Assembly: GCF_004361855.1 (NCBI RefSeq)
Contig: NZ_SNWQ01000002.1
Location: 496,001-560,000 of the forward strand
Source: Kribbella caucasensis
GTDB lineage: Bacteria; Actinomycetota; Actinomycetes; Propionibacteriales; Kribbellaceae
Length of the DNA: 64,000 bases
Direction: 5' to 3'
A model generated the notes under the pieces. The model made no database searches and was not told the DNA's origin. It saw only the letters and a list, made by a program, of their open reading frames with translations. Of the stretch, positions 56,047-64,000 are shown one piece after another (position 1 is the stretch's first letter; every line of letters begins with the position of its first letter). A program made the position numbers and the translations under genes.

Positions 56047-57171
56047 TCAATCCCAGCTGAGGCCGCCGCCGGTCTGGTACTCGATGACGCGGGTCTCGAA
56101 GAAGTTCTTCTCCTTCTTCAGGTCCATCACCTCCGACATCCAGCCGAAGGGGTTGCGGGTCTCGCCGAAGATCGGGGCCAGGCCGATCTGCTCTGCGCGC
56201 CGGTCGGTGATGAAGTGCATGTACTGCTCGCACAACTCCGCGGTCAGGCCGAGCATGCCGTTCGGCATCGTCGCGTGGCCGTAGGCGATTTCCAGTTCAC
56301 ACGCCTCGGTCAGCATCTGGCGGACTTCGGCCTGGAACGCGGCCGTCCACAGCTGCGGGTTCTCCAGCTTGATCTGGTTGATGCAGTCGATGCCGAAGTT
56401 CAGGTGGATCGACTCGTCCCGCAGGATGTACTGGTACTGCTCTGCGATCCCGACCATCTTGTTCCGCCGCCCGAGCGACAGGATCTGCGCGAACCCGGTG
56501 TAGAACCACATTCCCTCGAACACCACATAGAACGCGATCAGGTCGCGCAGGAAGTCCTGGTCGGCCTCCGGCGTACCGGTATGGAAGTTCCCGTCCTCGA
56601 GGTGCCGGGTGTACTTCAGCGCCCAGGCGTCCTTGTCCGAGATCGACGGGACCTCGCGGTACATGTTGAACAGTTCGCCCTCGTCCAGGCCGAGCGAGGT
56701 ACAGATGTACTGGAAGGTGTGCGTGTGCACCGCCTCCTCGAACGCCTGGCGGAGCAGGTACTGCCGGCACTCCGGATTCGTCAGCTGCCGGTAGACCGCG
56801 AGCACGATGTTGTTCGCCACCAGGGACTCCGCGGTCGCGAAGAAGCCGAGGTTCCGCTTCAGCATCAGCCGCTCGTCGTCGGTCAGCCCGTCGCGCGCGC
56901 CCGGTGGACGCCGCCAGAGTGCGATGTCGGCCTGCATGGACACCTCGGTCGGCATCCAGTGGTTGTTGCACGCGGCAAGGTACTTGTCCCAGGCCCACTG
57001 GTACTTCAGTGGCAGCAACTGGTTCACGTCGGCCCGCGCGTTGATCATCGCCTTGTCGGCCACCTCGATCCGGGACGCGCCGACCGCGATCGAGCCCAAG
57101 CCGGTCGCGTTTGGACCGGTCGCCGTCAGGTCGGACGCGTTCGGGGCGGGGGAGTTGCTGGTCGTCGTCAC
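56047..57171 (-). CDS. nrdB: Ribonucleotide reductase beta subunit, class Ic-like
   Basis: GTG 57171 overlaps the nrdA stop (GTGA). The 374-residue ferritin-like subunit has the metal ligands Glu115 (FATAES), Glu146/His149 (EEAVH), Glu219 (FEGMW) and Glu253/His256 (RDESIH). The first ligand is Glu rather than the Asp of class Ia, and the residue four after His149, where the radical Tyr should be, is Phe153 (HTHTF). Both changes are the signature of class Ic (Mn/Fe, as in Chlamydia), which stores its oxidant in the metal site rather than a Tyr radical. It reduces ribonucleotides to deoxyribonucleotides with NrdA. Confidence 0.9.
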   Translation of the reverse strand: MTTTSNSPAPNASDLTATGPNATGLGSIAVGASRIEVADKAMINARADVNQLLPLKYQWAWDKYLAACNNHWMPTEVSMQADIALWRRPPGARDGLTDDERLMLKRNLGFFATAESLVANNIVLAVYRQLTNPECRQYLLRQAFEEAVHTHTFQYICTSLGLDEGELFNMYREVPSISDKDAWALKYTRHLEDGNFHTGTPEADQDFLRDLIAFYVVFEGMWFYTGFAQILSLGRRNKMVGIAEQYQYILRDESIHLNFGIDCINQIKLENPQLWTAAFQAEVRQMLTEACELEIAYGHATMPNGMLGLTAELCEQYMHFITDRRAEQIGLAPIFGETRNPFGWMSEVMDLKKEKNFFETRVIEYQTGGGLSWD

Positions 57172-60026
57172 TGGCAGGCCTCGCAGTCGGGATCTTCGAT
57201 GGAGCAGCCGGCTCCGGTGGGCTCGGGAAGAGCAATGGGTACGGCGTTGAGCCGTCCGTCCGTTCCTTGCAGAGTGGACTTCTCCACATGGGTGGCTGAC
57301 TGTGAACGCAGGTAATAAGTCGTCTTGAGGCCATAACGCCAAGCCGACCGGTAGAGCTCGTCCAGCGCCTTGCCGGAGGGCGCGGACATGTAGAGGTTGA
57401 GCGACTGCGCCTGGTCGATCCACTTCTGCCGCCGCGACGCCGCCTTCACCAGCCAGAGCGGGTCGATCTCGAACGCGGTCGCGTACAGCTCGCGCAGATC
57501 GGCCGGGATCCGCTCGATCCGGGTCAGGATGCCGTCGTGGTACTTCAGGTCCGACACCATCACCTGGTCCCACAGCCCGCGGGCCTTCAGGTCGGCGACG
57601 AGGTACGGGTTCGCCACGGTGAACTCACCCGACATGTTCGACTTGACGAACAGGTTGCTGTACGCCGGTTCGATCGACTGGCTGACCCCGCAGATGTTGG
57701 AGATCGTGGCCGTCGGGGCGATCGCCAGGACGTTGGAGTTGCGCATGCCGTCGCGGCGTACCTTCTCCCGCAGGGCGTCCCAGTCGAGCCGCTGATCCGT
57801 GTCGACGACCAGGTCGCCGCCGCGGGCCGTACGGAGCAGTTCGAGGGAGTCGATCGGGAGAATCCCCTGGCTCCACAGCGATCCGTCGTACGACGGGTAG
57901 CTGCCGCGTTCGGCGGCGAGCTCGGTGGATGCCTCGATCGCGTGGTAGCTGATCTGCTCCATCGACGAGTCGGCGAACGCGACGGCCGCCTCGGACGAGT
58001 ACGGGATGCGCAGGGCGAAGAGGGCGTCGGCGAACCCCATCAGGCCGAGGCCTACCGGGCGGTGCCGCTGGTTGGCGCGCTCGGATTCAGGGGTGGTGTG
58101 GAAGTTCACCTCGATGACGTTGTCGAGCATCCGGACGGCCGTCTTCACGGTGTCGCGGAGCAGCTCGACGTCCAGGCCGGTCCCGCTCCCTGCGAGGTGG
58201 GCGACCAGGTTGACGGAGCCGAGGTTGCAGACCGCGGTCTCGTCGACGGTGGTGTTGAGGGTGATCTCGGTGCACAGGTTCGACGAGTGGACCACGCCGT
58301 CGTGCTGCTGCGGTGAGCGGAGGTTGCAGGCGTCCTTGAAGGTCATCCACGGGTGCCCGGTCTCGAAGAGCACGGTCAGCATCCGCCGCCAGAGGTCGAC
58401 GGCCTTGACCCGGCGGAACACCCGGATCTCGCCGCGATCCGCACGCCGCTCGTACTCCTCGTACGCCGTGGCGAACGCGGCGCCGTACAAGTCGTGCAGG
58501 TTGGGAACCTCGTCGGGGGAGAACAGTGTCCACTCGCCGCCCGCCTCGACCCGCTGCAGGAACAGGTCGGGCACCCAGTTCGCCGTGTTCATGTCGTGGG
58601 TCCGGCGGCGCTCGTCACCGGTGTTCTTGCGCAGATCGAGGAACTCCTCGATGTCCACATGCCACGTCTCGAGATACGCACACACCGCGCCCTTACGTCG
58701 TCCGCCTTGGTTAACTGCGACAGCGGTGTCGTTGGCAACCTTGAGGAACGGTACGACGCCCTGGGATTCGCCGTTGGTGCCGCGGATCTTCGCGCCGATC
58801 CCGCGCACCGGGGTCCAGTCGTTGCCCAGGCCGCCGGAGTACTTCGCCAGCAGGGCGTTGTTGCGGATGCCCGCGAAGATGCCGGCCAGGTCGTCCTGGA
58901 CGGTGGTGAGGAAGCAGGACGACAACTGCGGCCGGGTGGTGCCGGAGTTGAACAGCGTCGGCGTCGACGACATGAAGCGGAACGAACTGAGCAGCTCGTA
59001 GAACTCGATCGCCCGCGCCTCGCGGTCGTCCTCGCGCAACGCCATCCCCATCGCGACCCGGAGGAAGAACGCCTGCGGCAACTCGAACCGCACCTTGTCG
59101 ATGTGCAGCAGATACCGGTCGTAGAGCGTTTGCAGGCCGAGGAAGGCGAAGTCCAGATCGCGCTCCGGCCGGATTGCCGCCGCCAGCCGCTCGAGGTCGA
59201 ACGCGGCCAGCTCGGGGTCGAGCATCCCCGCCTCGATGCCCACCCGCACGTACTGCGGGAAGTAGCTCAGGTACGCCGTACTCATGTCCGCCTGGCTCGC
59301 CTGCCGGGGCTCACCGTGAACCCGGCCGAGGGCCTCGCGACGGATCTGGTCGAGCAGCAGCCGAGCGGCGGCATAGCTGTACTGCGGTTCGGTCTCGACC
59401 GAGGATCGGGCGGCCATCACGAGGGCGAGCTCCACCTCGTGCTGCGCGATGCCGTCGTAGCAGGCGCCGAGGGTTTCGTTCAGGATCAGCTCGGCGTCGA
59501 CCGCGTCGAGCCCGGCGGCCGCCTCGCTCACGATCACCCGGAGGCGCTCAATGTCGAGGGGCGCGGTGCTGCCGTCGGCCGTGCGGACCGTGAGCACTCT
59601 CGGCTCGGTGACTCCCGCCGGGGTGGCCGGAGTACGGGCCTTGGTGCGCTCCTCGCGGTAGAGCACGTAGGCCCGGGCGACCTGATGCTCCCCGGCACGC
59701 ATCAGGGCGAGCTCGACCTGGTCCTGGATGTCCTCGACCTGAACGCTCCGGCGGGCGTCGCCCCGGCTGGTCAGGGCCACGACCACCCGGTCGGTCAGGT
59801 CGGTCACGAGGTCGCGGACGCGGTGGCTGGAGCCCGCGTCTGGTCCTTCGACGGCGAGGAACGCTTTGCTGAGCGCGACCGAGATCTTGGTCGCGTCGAA
59901 GCCGGTGCTGTTGCCGTCGCGGCGGACGACGGTCAGCTGAATCTCTGCGGCCGACGGCTGGTCCGCAGTCGGTTGGCCTGCAGCGGGTTGGGATGCAGTC
60001 GGTTGGGATGGCGAAACGATGGTCAC
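57168..60026 (-). CDS. nrdA: Ribonucleotide reductase alpha subunit with two ATP-cone domains
   Basis: GTG 60026 ([10 protein letters not shown]) follows GGAGACAGC; longer frames run into the riboswitch. The 952-residue product has a Pro/Gln/Ala-rich start, one ATP cone (about 30-115, [20 protein letters not shown]), a second ATP-cone-like domain (about 125-215), and the catalytic barrel with SSCFLTTVQ (Cys), NLCTEI (Asn-x-Cys-x-Glu) and NLGSVNL. The C terminus ends [12 protein letters not shown] with the redox pair. It is co-translated with nrdB. A cobalamin riboswitch and NrdR boxes upstream suggest B12- and dNTP-dependent control. Confidence 0.94.
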   Translation of the reverse strand: MTIVSPSQPTASQPAAGQPTADQPSAAEIQLTVVRRDGNSTGFDATKISVALSKAFLAVEGPDAGSSHRVRDLVTDLTDRVVVALTSRGDARRSVQVEDIQDQVELALMRAGEHQVARAYVLYREERTKARTPATPAGVTEPRVLTVRTADGSTAPLDIERLRVIVSEAAAGLDAVDAELILNETLGACYDGIAQHEVELALVMAARSSVETEPQYSYAAARLLLDQIRREALGRVHGEPRQASQADMSTAYLSYFPQYVRVGIEAGMLDPELAAFDLERLAAAIRPERDLDFAFLGLQTLYDRYLLHIDKVRFELPQAFFLRVAMGMALREDDREARAIEFYELLSSFRFMSSTPTLFNSGTTRPQLSSCFLTTVQDDLAGIFAGIRNNALLAKYSGGLGNDWTPVRGIGAKIRGTNGESQGVVPFLKVANDTAVAVNQGGRRKGAVCAYLETWHVDIEEFLDLRKNTGDERRRTHDMNTANWVPDLFLQRVEAGGEWTLFSPDEVPNLHDLYGAAFATAYEEYERRADRGEIRVFRRVKAVDLWRRMLTVLFETGHPWMTFKDACNLRSPQQHDGVVHSSNLCTEITLNTTVDETAVCNLGSVNLVAHLAGSGTGLDVELLRDTVKTAVRMLDNVIEVNFHTTPESERANQRHRPVGLGLMGFADALFALRIPYSSEAAVAFADSSMEQISYHAIEASTELAAERGSYPSYDGSLWSQGILPIDSLELLRTARGGDLVVDTDQRLDWDALREKVRRDGMRNSNVLAIAPTATISNICGVSQSIEPAYSNLFVKSNMSGEFTVANPYLVADLKARGLWDQVMVSDLKYHDGILTRIERIPADLRELYATAFEIDPLWLVKAASRRQKWIDQAQSLNLYMSAPSGKALDELYRSAWRYGLKTTYYLRSQSATHVEKSTLQGTDGRLNAVPIALPEPTGAGCSIEDPDCEACQ

Positions 60027-60234
60027 AAGCGCTGTCTCCACGCGAGTCGGGGAGTCCGCGAACTCGGGAGCATGGGCACGACGGGACGGACAGCACCGGC
60101 GACGCCGAACGTGCGCGTCTGGATCGCGCCCTGGTCGAGTGGCTTCGCCCAGCCGACCAGTTGCGGAACTGCTGCCGTCACGCCCTGCGACCCGCCCTCG
60201 AGGTCTCGGACAGCGCGCACCGGCGGCACGCGCG

Positions 60235-60345
60235 CCGATGGCAGGGTGTCGGACTCGCGGAGTGGCCTCCGCACACCGTTGCGGGGCAGTCCCGGCATTG
60301 CACCGGATTCCCCTGTTACCTCTGAATGCCCACATCTTGTGGTGT
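60235..60345 (-). promoter_or_regulatory. Cobalamin (AdoCbl) riboswitch upstream of nrdAB
   Basis: The minus strand carries AGAGGTAACAGGGGAATCC, GGTGCAATGCCGGGACTG, CCCCGCAACGGTG and GAGTCCGACACCCTGCC in order, the conserved blocks of the B12 riboswitch including the B12 box. About 210 bases separate it from the nrdA start. In Streptomyces nrdABS is controlled the same way, so that class I RNR is turned down when B12 can support class II. Confidence 0.88.
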
Positions 60346-60434
60346 CGGCCACTCAGAACCACCAGCAGTAGTGATGCTAGGTCCCGGCTACGACATCTAG
60401 TGGTAGCGACACACCGCGTGTCGCACATGTTGTG
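60331..60434 (-). promoter_or_regulatory. Three NrdR-box-like sites in the nrdAB promoter
   Basis: On the minus strand CACAACATGTG (60434-60424), CACTAGATGTC (60402-60392) and CACAAGATGTG (60341-60331) match the actinobacterial NrdR box core. The first two are offset by 32 bp, three helical turns, which is the usual NrdR spacing; the third is 61 bp further on. Binding of NrdR-ATP/dATP would repress transcription. Confidence 0.7.
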
Positions 60435-60438
60435 ATCC

Positions 60439-61020
60439 CTACGCGGCGAGAGCATGGAGATCCTGCAGGGTCATGATCTCGGAGCCGTGATGGATCAGCT
60501 CGCGGTTCAGTCGGAGCACCACATGGCCGAACGGCTCGGAGGCGTCCAGTTCGGTCGCCTGGCTCAGCCCAACCGTCATCACCTGCTCCTCGTCCAGCTC
60601 CGCGATCGACTGCTGCCAGGCGTCGACCCAGTGCGTCAGCCAGGCGACGGCGTCGCGGGCGTTGCCATGCAGGGTGATGTCGGCGCGGCCCTGCCGGCTG
60701 TCGCCGAAGGTCCACTCCCAGCGCTCGAAGAATGTCTCGGTGAGATGGGCGATCAGCCAGGCGATCGTGCGGGGGCCGCGGTGATCCGGCTCGTCTGGCC
60801 ACTGCGCCACCCATTCACCGGAGCCGAGTGATCGGAAGCGCCCTGCGTACTGCCTGCGGACGACGGTCAGCGCCTCGCTGCTCGGGCGCCAGAAGTACTC
60901 CTCGTCGGTGAGGTTCGCGAGCCGGCCAGACAACACCATCCAGCTGAAGCCGAGCTGACCCCGCACCATCGCCATCGCCGATGGTCGCTGCAGGATGTCC
61001 CAGTCGAACGGCTCCGGCAT
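60439..61020 (-). CDS. DinB-family protein
   Basis: ATG 61020 gives 193 residues. WRPSSEALTVV and WLIAHLTETFFERWEWTFG, with RELIHHGSEIMTLQDL near the C terminus, match the DinB/YfiT four-helix bundle with a possible three-histidine metal site (His of IAHL, and HH of LIHHG). Members act as thiol-dependent S-transferases or remain uncharacterised. The gene ends five bases before the first NrdR-like box. Confidence 0.78.
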   Translation of the reverse strand: MPEPFDWDILQRPSAMAMVRGQLGFSWMVLSGRLANLTDEEYFWRPSSEALTVVRRQYAGRFRSLGSGEWVAQWPDEPDHRGPRTIAWLIAHLTETFFERWEWTFGDSRQGRADITLHGNARDAVAWLTHWVDAWQQSIAELDEEQVMTVGLSQATELDASEPFGHVVLRLNRELIHHGSEIMTLQDLHALAA

Positions 61021-61097
61021 CACAGATCCTCACGCTCCCCGATTTGGCGACACTCTCGAACATGTGTTCGAATCATGTCCTGAGCGGGAGGAGAAAG

Positions 61098-62378
61098 TCA
61101 ATGAACAGGGCGTGTCGGTGGTGGTGCGGACGGTACGGGTCTGCTAGGTCGTTCGATCCTGGTGTCCGCTGCCGGGCTGGCGAACCTGCGCTCCAGCAGG
61201 GTGAACGCGTCGATCAGCTCGGGCGCTTCGTAGACGCGGTTCCGGCGGCCGTCGGTGAGCTCCCGCAGGACTCGCGCCTCCACCAGGCGGGCCAGCGCCT
61301 GGTTCGCCGCCTGCTGCGAGCGGTCGATCAGTTGCGCCGCGGCCGCGAGAGTCAGCACCGGCGCGGCCGGGAGGGTCTCGATCAGCAACGCGACCGCCGA
61401 GCCGGCCCGGACCGGAGCCGCCCGCTCCCGCCAGGTCGCCTTCAGCTCGGCCGCGGTCTGCTCGAACCGGAACGCCTCCTCGGTCGCACGACTGCATGCC
61501 GTCGAGAACAGGACGAGCCAGTCGTTCGCCGCGGCCCGGGCCCGCGGAGTCGTCGCCTTGCCAACATGACGGAAGGCGGTGAGCGCCTCGACATACCGGC
61601 TCGCGTGAGTCGCGAGCGAGAGCGAAACGGGTGGGACTGTGCGCTCCACCAGTCCTTCGGCCCGCAGGATCAGGTGGATCAGCGCTCGCCCGGTCCGGCC
61701 GTTGCCGTCGGCAAAGGGATGGATCGTCTCGAACTGCGCATGGGCGATTCCGGTCTTCGCCAGCACCGGCAACGGGGAATCCCGGACGAACTGCATCAGG
61801 TCGGCCAGGAGCTCAGGGACCAGGTGCGCCGGCGGCGGGACGTAGTACGCCTCGGCGGGGGAGCGGCCGCCGATCCAGTTCTGCAGGAACCGCACCTCAC
61901 CGCCGTACTCCGGGTTCGGCGCGTGCGCCATCAACCGCCGGTGCGCCTCGAGCAGGTGTTCCACCTCGAGCTTTTCGCCGGCCCGGACCGAGTCGGTCAC
62001 CCACGTCATCGCGTCGACCGAGCCGAGCACTTCCTCCGCGGTGACATCGTGATGCCGCGGGCTGTCCCGCAACATCTCCGCCCTCAGCAGTCGCCGCGCC
62101 CCCACGACCAGCCCTTCGATCTGCGAAGACCCGACCGCCTCGGCCCGCAACAACAACCGCGCCAGCGCCTCACTGTTCGTCAGCACCGCGGCCGTCACGT
62201 CCAGCCTGGCCAGATCCCCCGCCGCATCCTCCAACGCCGCAAGCACCTCGGCGCTGAGGTCGAACTCCCGCCCCACCAGCGGATCCGGGAAGTACAACTC
62301 GTACGACCCACCCAGGCGCTCGGCCCGGGTGAACCCATCCGGGTGCCCCGGCCACCTGTGCAACTCGACCCTGGCCAT
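61098..62378 (-). CDS. Fic family protein with N-terminal inhibitory motif and wHTH
   Basis: The 426-residue product has a DUF4172-like N terminus, the class II inhibitory motif SSQIEG (84-89, Glu88 blocks ATP), the full Fic motif HPFADGNGRTGR (220-231) and a C-terminal winged-helix region (LTLAAAAQLIDRSQQAANQALARL then EARVLRELTDGRRNRVYE). Such proteins AMPylate targets and many autoregulate. The start ATG 62378 lies 13 bp downstream of a 13-bp-arm palindrome. It may be a regulator of its own operon; no antitoxin is adjacent. Confidence 0.9.
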   Translation of the reverse strand: MARVELHRWPGHPDGFTRAERLGGSYELYFPDPLVGREFDLSAEVLAALEDAAGDLARLDVTAAVLTNSEALARLLLRAEAVGSSQIEGLVVGARRLLRAEMLRDSPRHHDVTAEEVLGSVDAMTWVTDSVRAGEKLEVEHLLEAHRRLMAHAPNPEYGGEVRFLQNWIGGRSPAEAYYVPPPAHLVPELLADLMQFVRDSPLPVLAKTGIAHAQFETIHPFADGNGRTGRALIHLILRAEGLVERTVPPVSLSLATHASRYVEALTAFRHVGKATTPRARAAANDWLVLFSTACSRATEEAFRFEQTAAELKATWRERAAPVRAGSAVALLIETLPAAPVLTLAAAAQLIDRSQQAANQALARLVEARVLRELTDGRRNRVYEAPELIDAFTLLERRFASPAADTRIERPSRPVPSAPPPTRPVH

Positions 62379-62391
62379 AGGTTCAGTGTCG

Positions 62392-62424
62392 CTTGTTCAA
62401 GGTTATTCCGCAACCTTGAACAAG
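62392..62424. promoter_or_regulatory. Perfect 13 bp inverted repeat before the fic gene
   Basis: CTTGTTCAAGGTT and AACCTTGAACAAG face across seven bases, 13 bp upstream of the Fic start. Arms this long, so close to the start codon, suggest an operator. Confidence 0.7.
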
Positions 62425-62593
62425 GTACTCGAAATCCAGTGGGAGAACGGGGGAGGCTACCTCCTACCCCACCCGACGTGTCCTGAGGGCGACGGACGGT
62501 GAACCCGCGAGCGGTGAGACTGACGGAAACCCGGTGGCGGTGAGGCTCGCGCGGTGGTGAGACTGACGCGGTCGGCGGACGAGGGAGGTTTGG

Positions 62594-63422
62594 GTGCGGC
62601 TGGATCCGGATGTGGTGGAGATGGTGGCGGCCAACGAGGCGGACTGGGATGCGCGGGCGGCGTTGCATGCGGCCAGTGGGTTCTACAGCCGACAGGCGGA
62701 GTACTGGTTTGCTGAGTACGAGTGGGAGGACCTGGGCGAACTCGCGGGGCTCGACGTGCTGCATTTGCAGTGTCATCTGGGGACCGAGACGATTGCGTTC
62801 GCGGAGCGGGGTGCGAGAGCGGTCGGGCTGGATTTGTTGGCACGCTCGTTGGACGAGGCTCGGCGGATCGCGGCTGCGGCTGATGCCAAGGTGGAGTACG
62901 TCCATGCCAACGTGTACGAGGCGGACGAGGCGTTGCGGGGGCAGGCAGTTTGACGTCGTGTACACCGGTAAGGGTGCGCTGTGTTATCTGCCGGATCTGG
63001 TTCAGTGGGCTGATGTCGTCAGGGACCTGCTCAGACCGGGTGGCTTCCTGTACGTCGTCGAGTTCCACCCGCTGCTGAACTCTCTTCGTCCGGTCTCCCT
63101 TCCTGGCGAGTCTGACGATCTCGTGCTCCGCAAGGACTACCTCGAGGGTCGCGGTCCGATTGCTCACGAATCCACGGTCACGTACACGGGCGATGAGGTT
63201 CCAGGCCGGCAGCGCAGCTACGAATGGATGCACGGCCTGGGCGAACTTGTCACCACGCTCTCCGCGGCAGGCTTCCGGATCGACAGCCTTCGCGAGTCCG
63301 AGGTGCTCCCTTGGCCGCGCTGGAGCTCGATGGAACAGACGCCGGGCGGCTGGTGGCGGCTGCCCGACGACGCGCCGCGTATCCCGCTCCTGTTCGCCTT
63401 GAAGGCCACCAAGGCGGGGTGA
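62594..63422 (+). pseudogene. SAM-dependent methyltransferase gene with a frameshift
   Basis: From GTG 62594 the frame encodes an N-terminal methyltransferase half: SGFYSRQAEYWFAEYEW, LHLQCHLGTETIAFAERG and VGLDLLARSLDEARR, then stops at 62953. The continuation (QFDVVYTGKGALCYL, WADVVRDLLRPGGFLYVVEF, EVLPWPRWSSMEQTPGGWWR) is in the +1 frame and ends at 63422. Removing one G from the run 62937-62941 joins them as EALRGRQFDVVY. This is either a true loss-of-function mutation or a sequencing error. The intact protein would be about 275 residues, a class I methyltransferase of unknown substrate. Confidence 0.85.
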
Positions 63423-63458
63423 GAGGCCGGTCCGGCTCCGTGTGTTGGTGCGGTGGGG

Positions 63459-63998
63459 TCAGGTTGTTGCGGGCGCGAGTACGGCGTCGCAGAGGTTGAT
63501 GAGTTGCTGGCGGAGGGGGCGGGCTCGGGTGGCGAACTCGCGTTGGGTGGCGGCGTAGGTGGCTTTGCCGTTGGGGGTTTCGATGGGAATGGGGGTGTAG
63601 CCGAGGGCGGTGAGGTCGTAGGGGGAGGCGCGCATGTCGAGGGTGCGGATGTCGCGGGCGAGTTCGAAGCAGGCCAGGACCACGGAGCTGGGCGTGAACG
63701 GCATCAGTTTGCAGGCCCACTTGTAGAGGTCCATGTTGGCGTGCAGGCAGCCGCCTTGTTCGAGGGCGGGCTGGGACTCGCGGGTGGGCTGCAGGACGTT
63801 CAGCGGGCGAGCGGGTGTGGTGAAGAAGCGGAAGGCATCGAAGTGGGAGCAGGCGATCTTGTGCGACTCGACGACCTGGTCGGTGCCCTCGGCACCTAAC
63901 CGTAGCGGCCACTTCTGGTGCCGGATCTCGTCACTGCGGTAGATCATCGCCCACTCGTGCAGGCCGAAGCAGCCGAACTGGGGTTGCCGGTCGAGAGT
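63459..63998 (-). CDS. Conserved actinobacterial protein often named 3-methyladenine DNA glycosylase, N terminus outside the window
   Basis: The frame stays open to the window edge (TLDRQPQFGCFGLHEWAMIY read from 63998), so the start lies beyond 64000. The visible 179 residues include SHFDAFRFFTTPARPLN, GGCLHANMDLYKWACKL and ELARDIRTLDMRASPYDLTA, highly conserved blocks of an actinobacterial family. Databases often call it 3-methyladenine DNA glycosylase, but no HhH-GPD or AAG motif is visible, so I would leave the function open. His/Cys residues in GCLHANMD could bind metal. Confidence 0.75.
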   Translation of the reverse strand, partial: TLDRQPQFGCFGLHEWAMIYRSDEIRHQKWPLRLGAEGTDQVVESHKIACSHFDAFRFFTTPARPLNVLQPTRESQPALEQGGCLHANMDLYKWACKLMPFTPSSVVLACFELARDIRTLDMRASPYDLTALGYTPIPIETPNGKATYAATQREFATRARPLRQQLINLCDAVLAPATT

Positions 63999-64000
63999 GG

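Noticed and set aside
58353..60371. 672-codon plus-strand frame opposite nrdA
   Set aside because: It shadows the conserved nrdA coding sequence and has no domain of its own.

Overview
The window is one contiguous piece of a high-GC actinobacterial chromosome. Codon use, the many ATGA/GTGA start-stop overlaps, GatCAB, the leader-controlled branched-chain amino acid genes and the vitamin B12-controlled nrdAB all fit the order Propionibacteriales. A Kribbella-like organism is my best guess from family resemblance only; no 16S or other marker is in view.

Layout. 1-4059: the end of a left-handed beta-helix acyltransferase gene, a two-span membrane protein, a secreted delta-60-repeat beta-propeller and a class I SAM methyltransferase. 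3961-13459: a 9.46 kb integrated phage-like element bounded by a perfect 39 bp direct repeat (attL 3961-3999, attR 13421-13459). It carries a tyrosine integrase, a CHC2-type zinc protein and a DUF3631 helicase/primase-like ATPase with an iteron-like array in its 3' end, then an HK97-type major capsid protein, a tiny connector-like protein and a tape measure protein. I see no terminase, portal, protease, lysis or repressor gene. The insertion lies inside the methyltransferase coding sequence: the element supplies a new 5' end that keeps the gene open, and the original 5' end is stranded beyond attR at 13376-13534.

13603-29528: housekeeping genes. These are etfBA, an aminoglycoside nucleotidyltransferase-like gene, a PNPOx-family protein, a sulfur-relay pair (cysteine desulfurase and mnmA) followed by a short MetE-like protein, ligA, two membrane proteins, an ACT-domain protein and the gatCAB operon. 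29588-36864: a PQQ-type sugar dehydrogenase lipoprotein, a two-gene operon resembling tmsAB/bfaAB (10-methyl branched fatty acids), a 2-hydroxyacid dehydrogenase, an Asp-box propeller coupled to a MoaD-like protein, and a P-loop kinase preceded by a 172 bp inverted repeat.

36900-53381: branched-chain amino acid genes. A truncated AICAR-transformylase-like gene behind an apparently intact ZTP riboswitch diverges from ilvD. After it come an Ile/Leu/Val leader peptide with attenuator and ilvBNC, a membrane protein with a dead trypsin fold, serA, a 54-codon gene coupled to leuB, ilvE, a PL7 alginate lyase, and cimA behind what looks like an isoleucine attenuator. cimA overlaps a small possibly ACT-like gene. 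Together IlvBN/IlvC/IlvD/IlvE, LeuB and the citramalate route (CimA) provide isoleucine, valine and part of leucine synthesis.

53473-64000: an epoxide hydrolase with two palindromic operators, a second alginate-lyase-family protein, nrdAB (class Ic-like NrdB) under a cobalamin riboswitch and NrdR boxes, a DinB-family protein, a Fic protein with a promoter palindrome, a frameshifted methyltransferase, and a partial conserved actinobacterial gene. A palindromic repeat of about 52-56 bp occurs four times, each just after a stop codon. I found no rRNA, tRNA, CRISPR array or insertion sequence.
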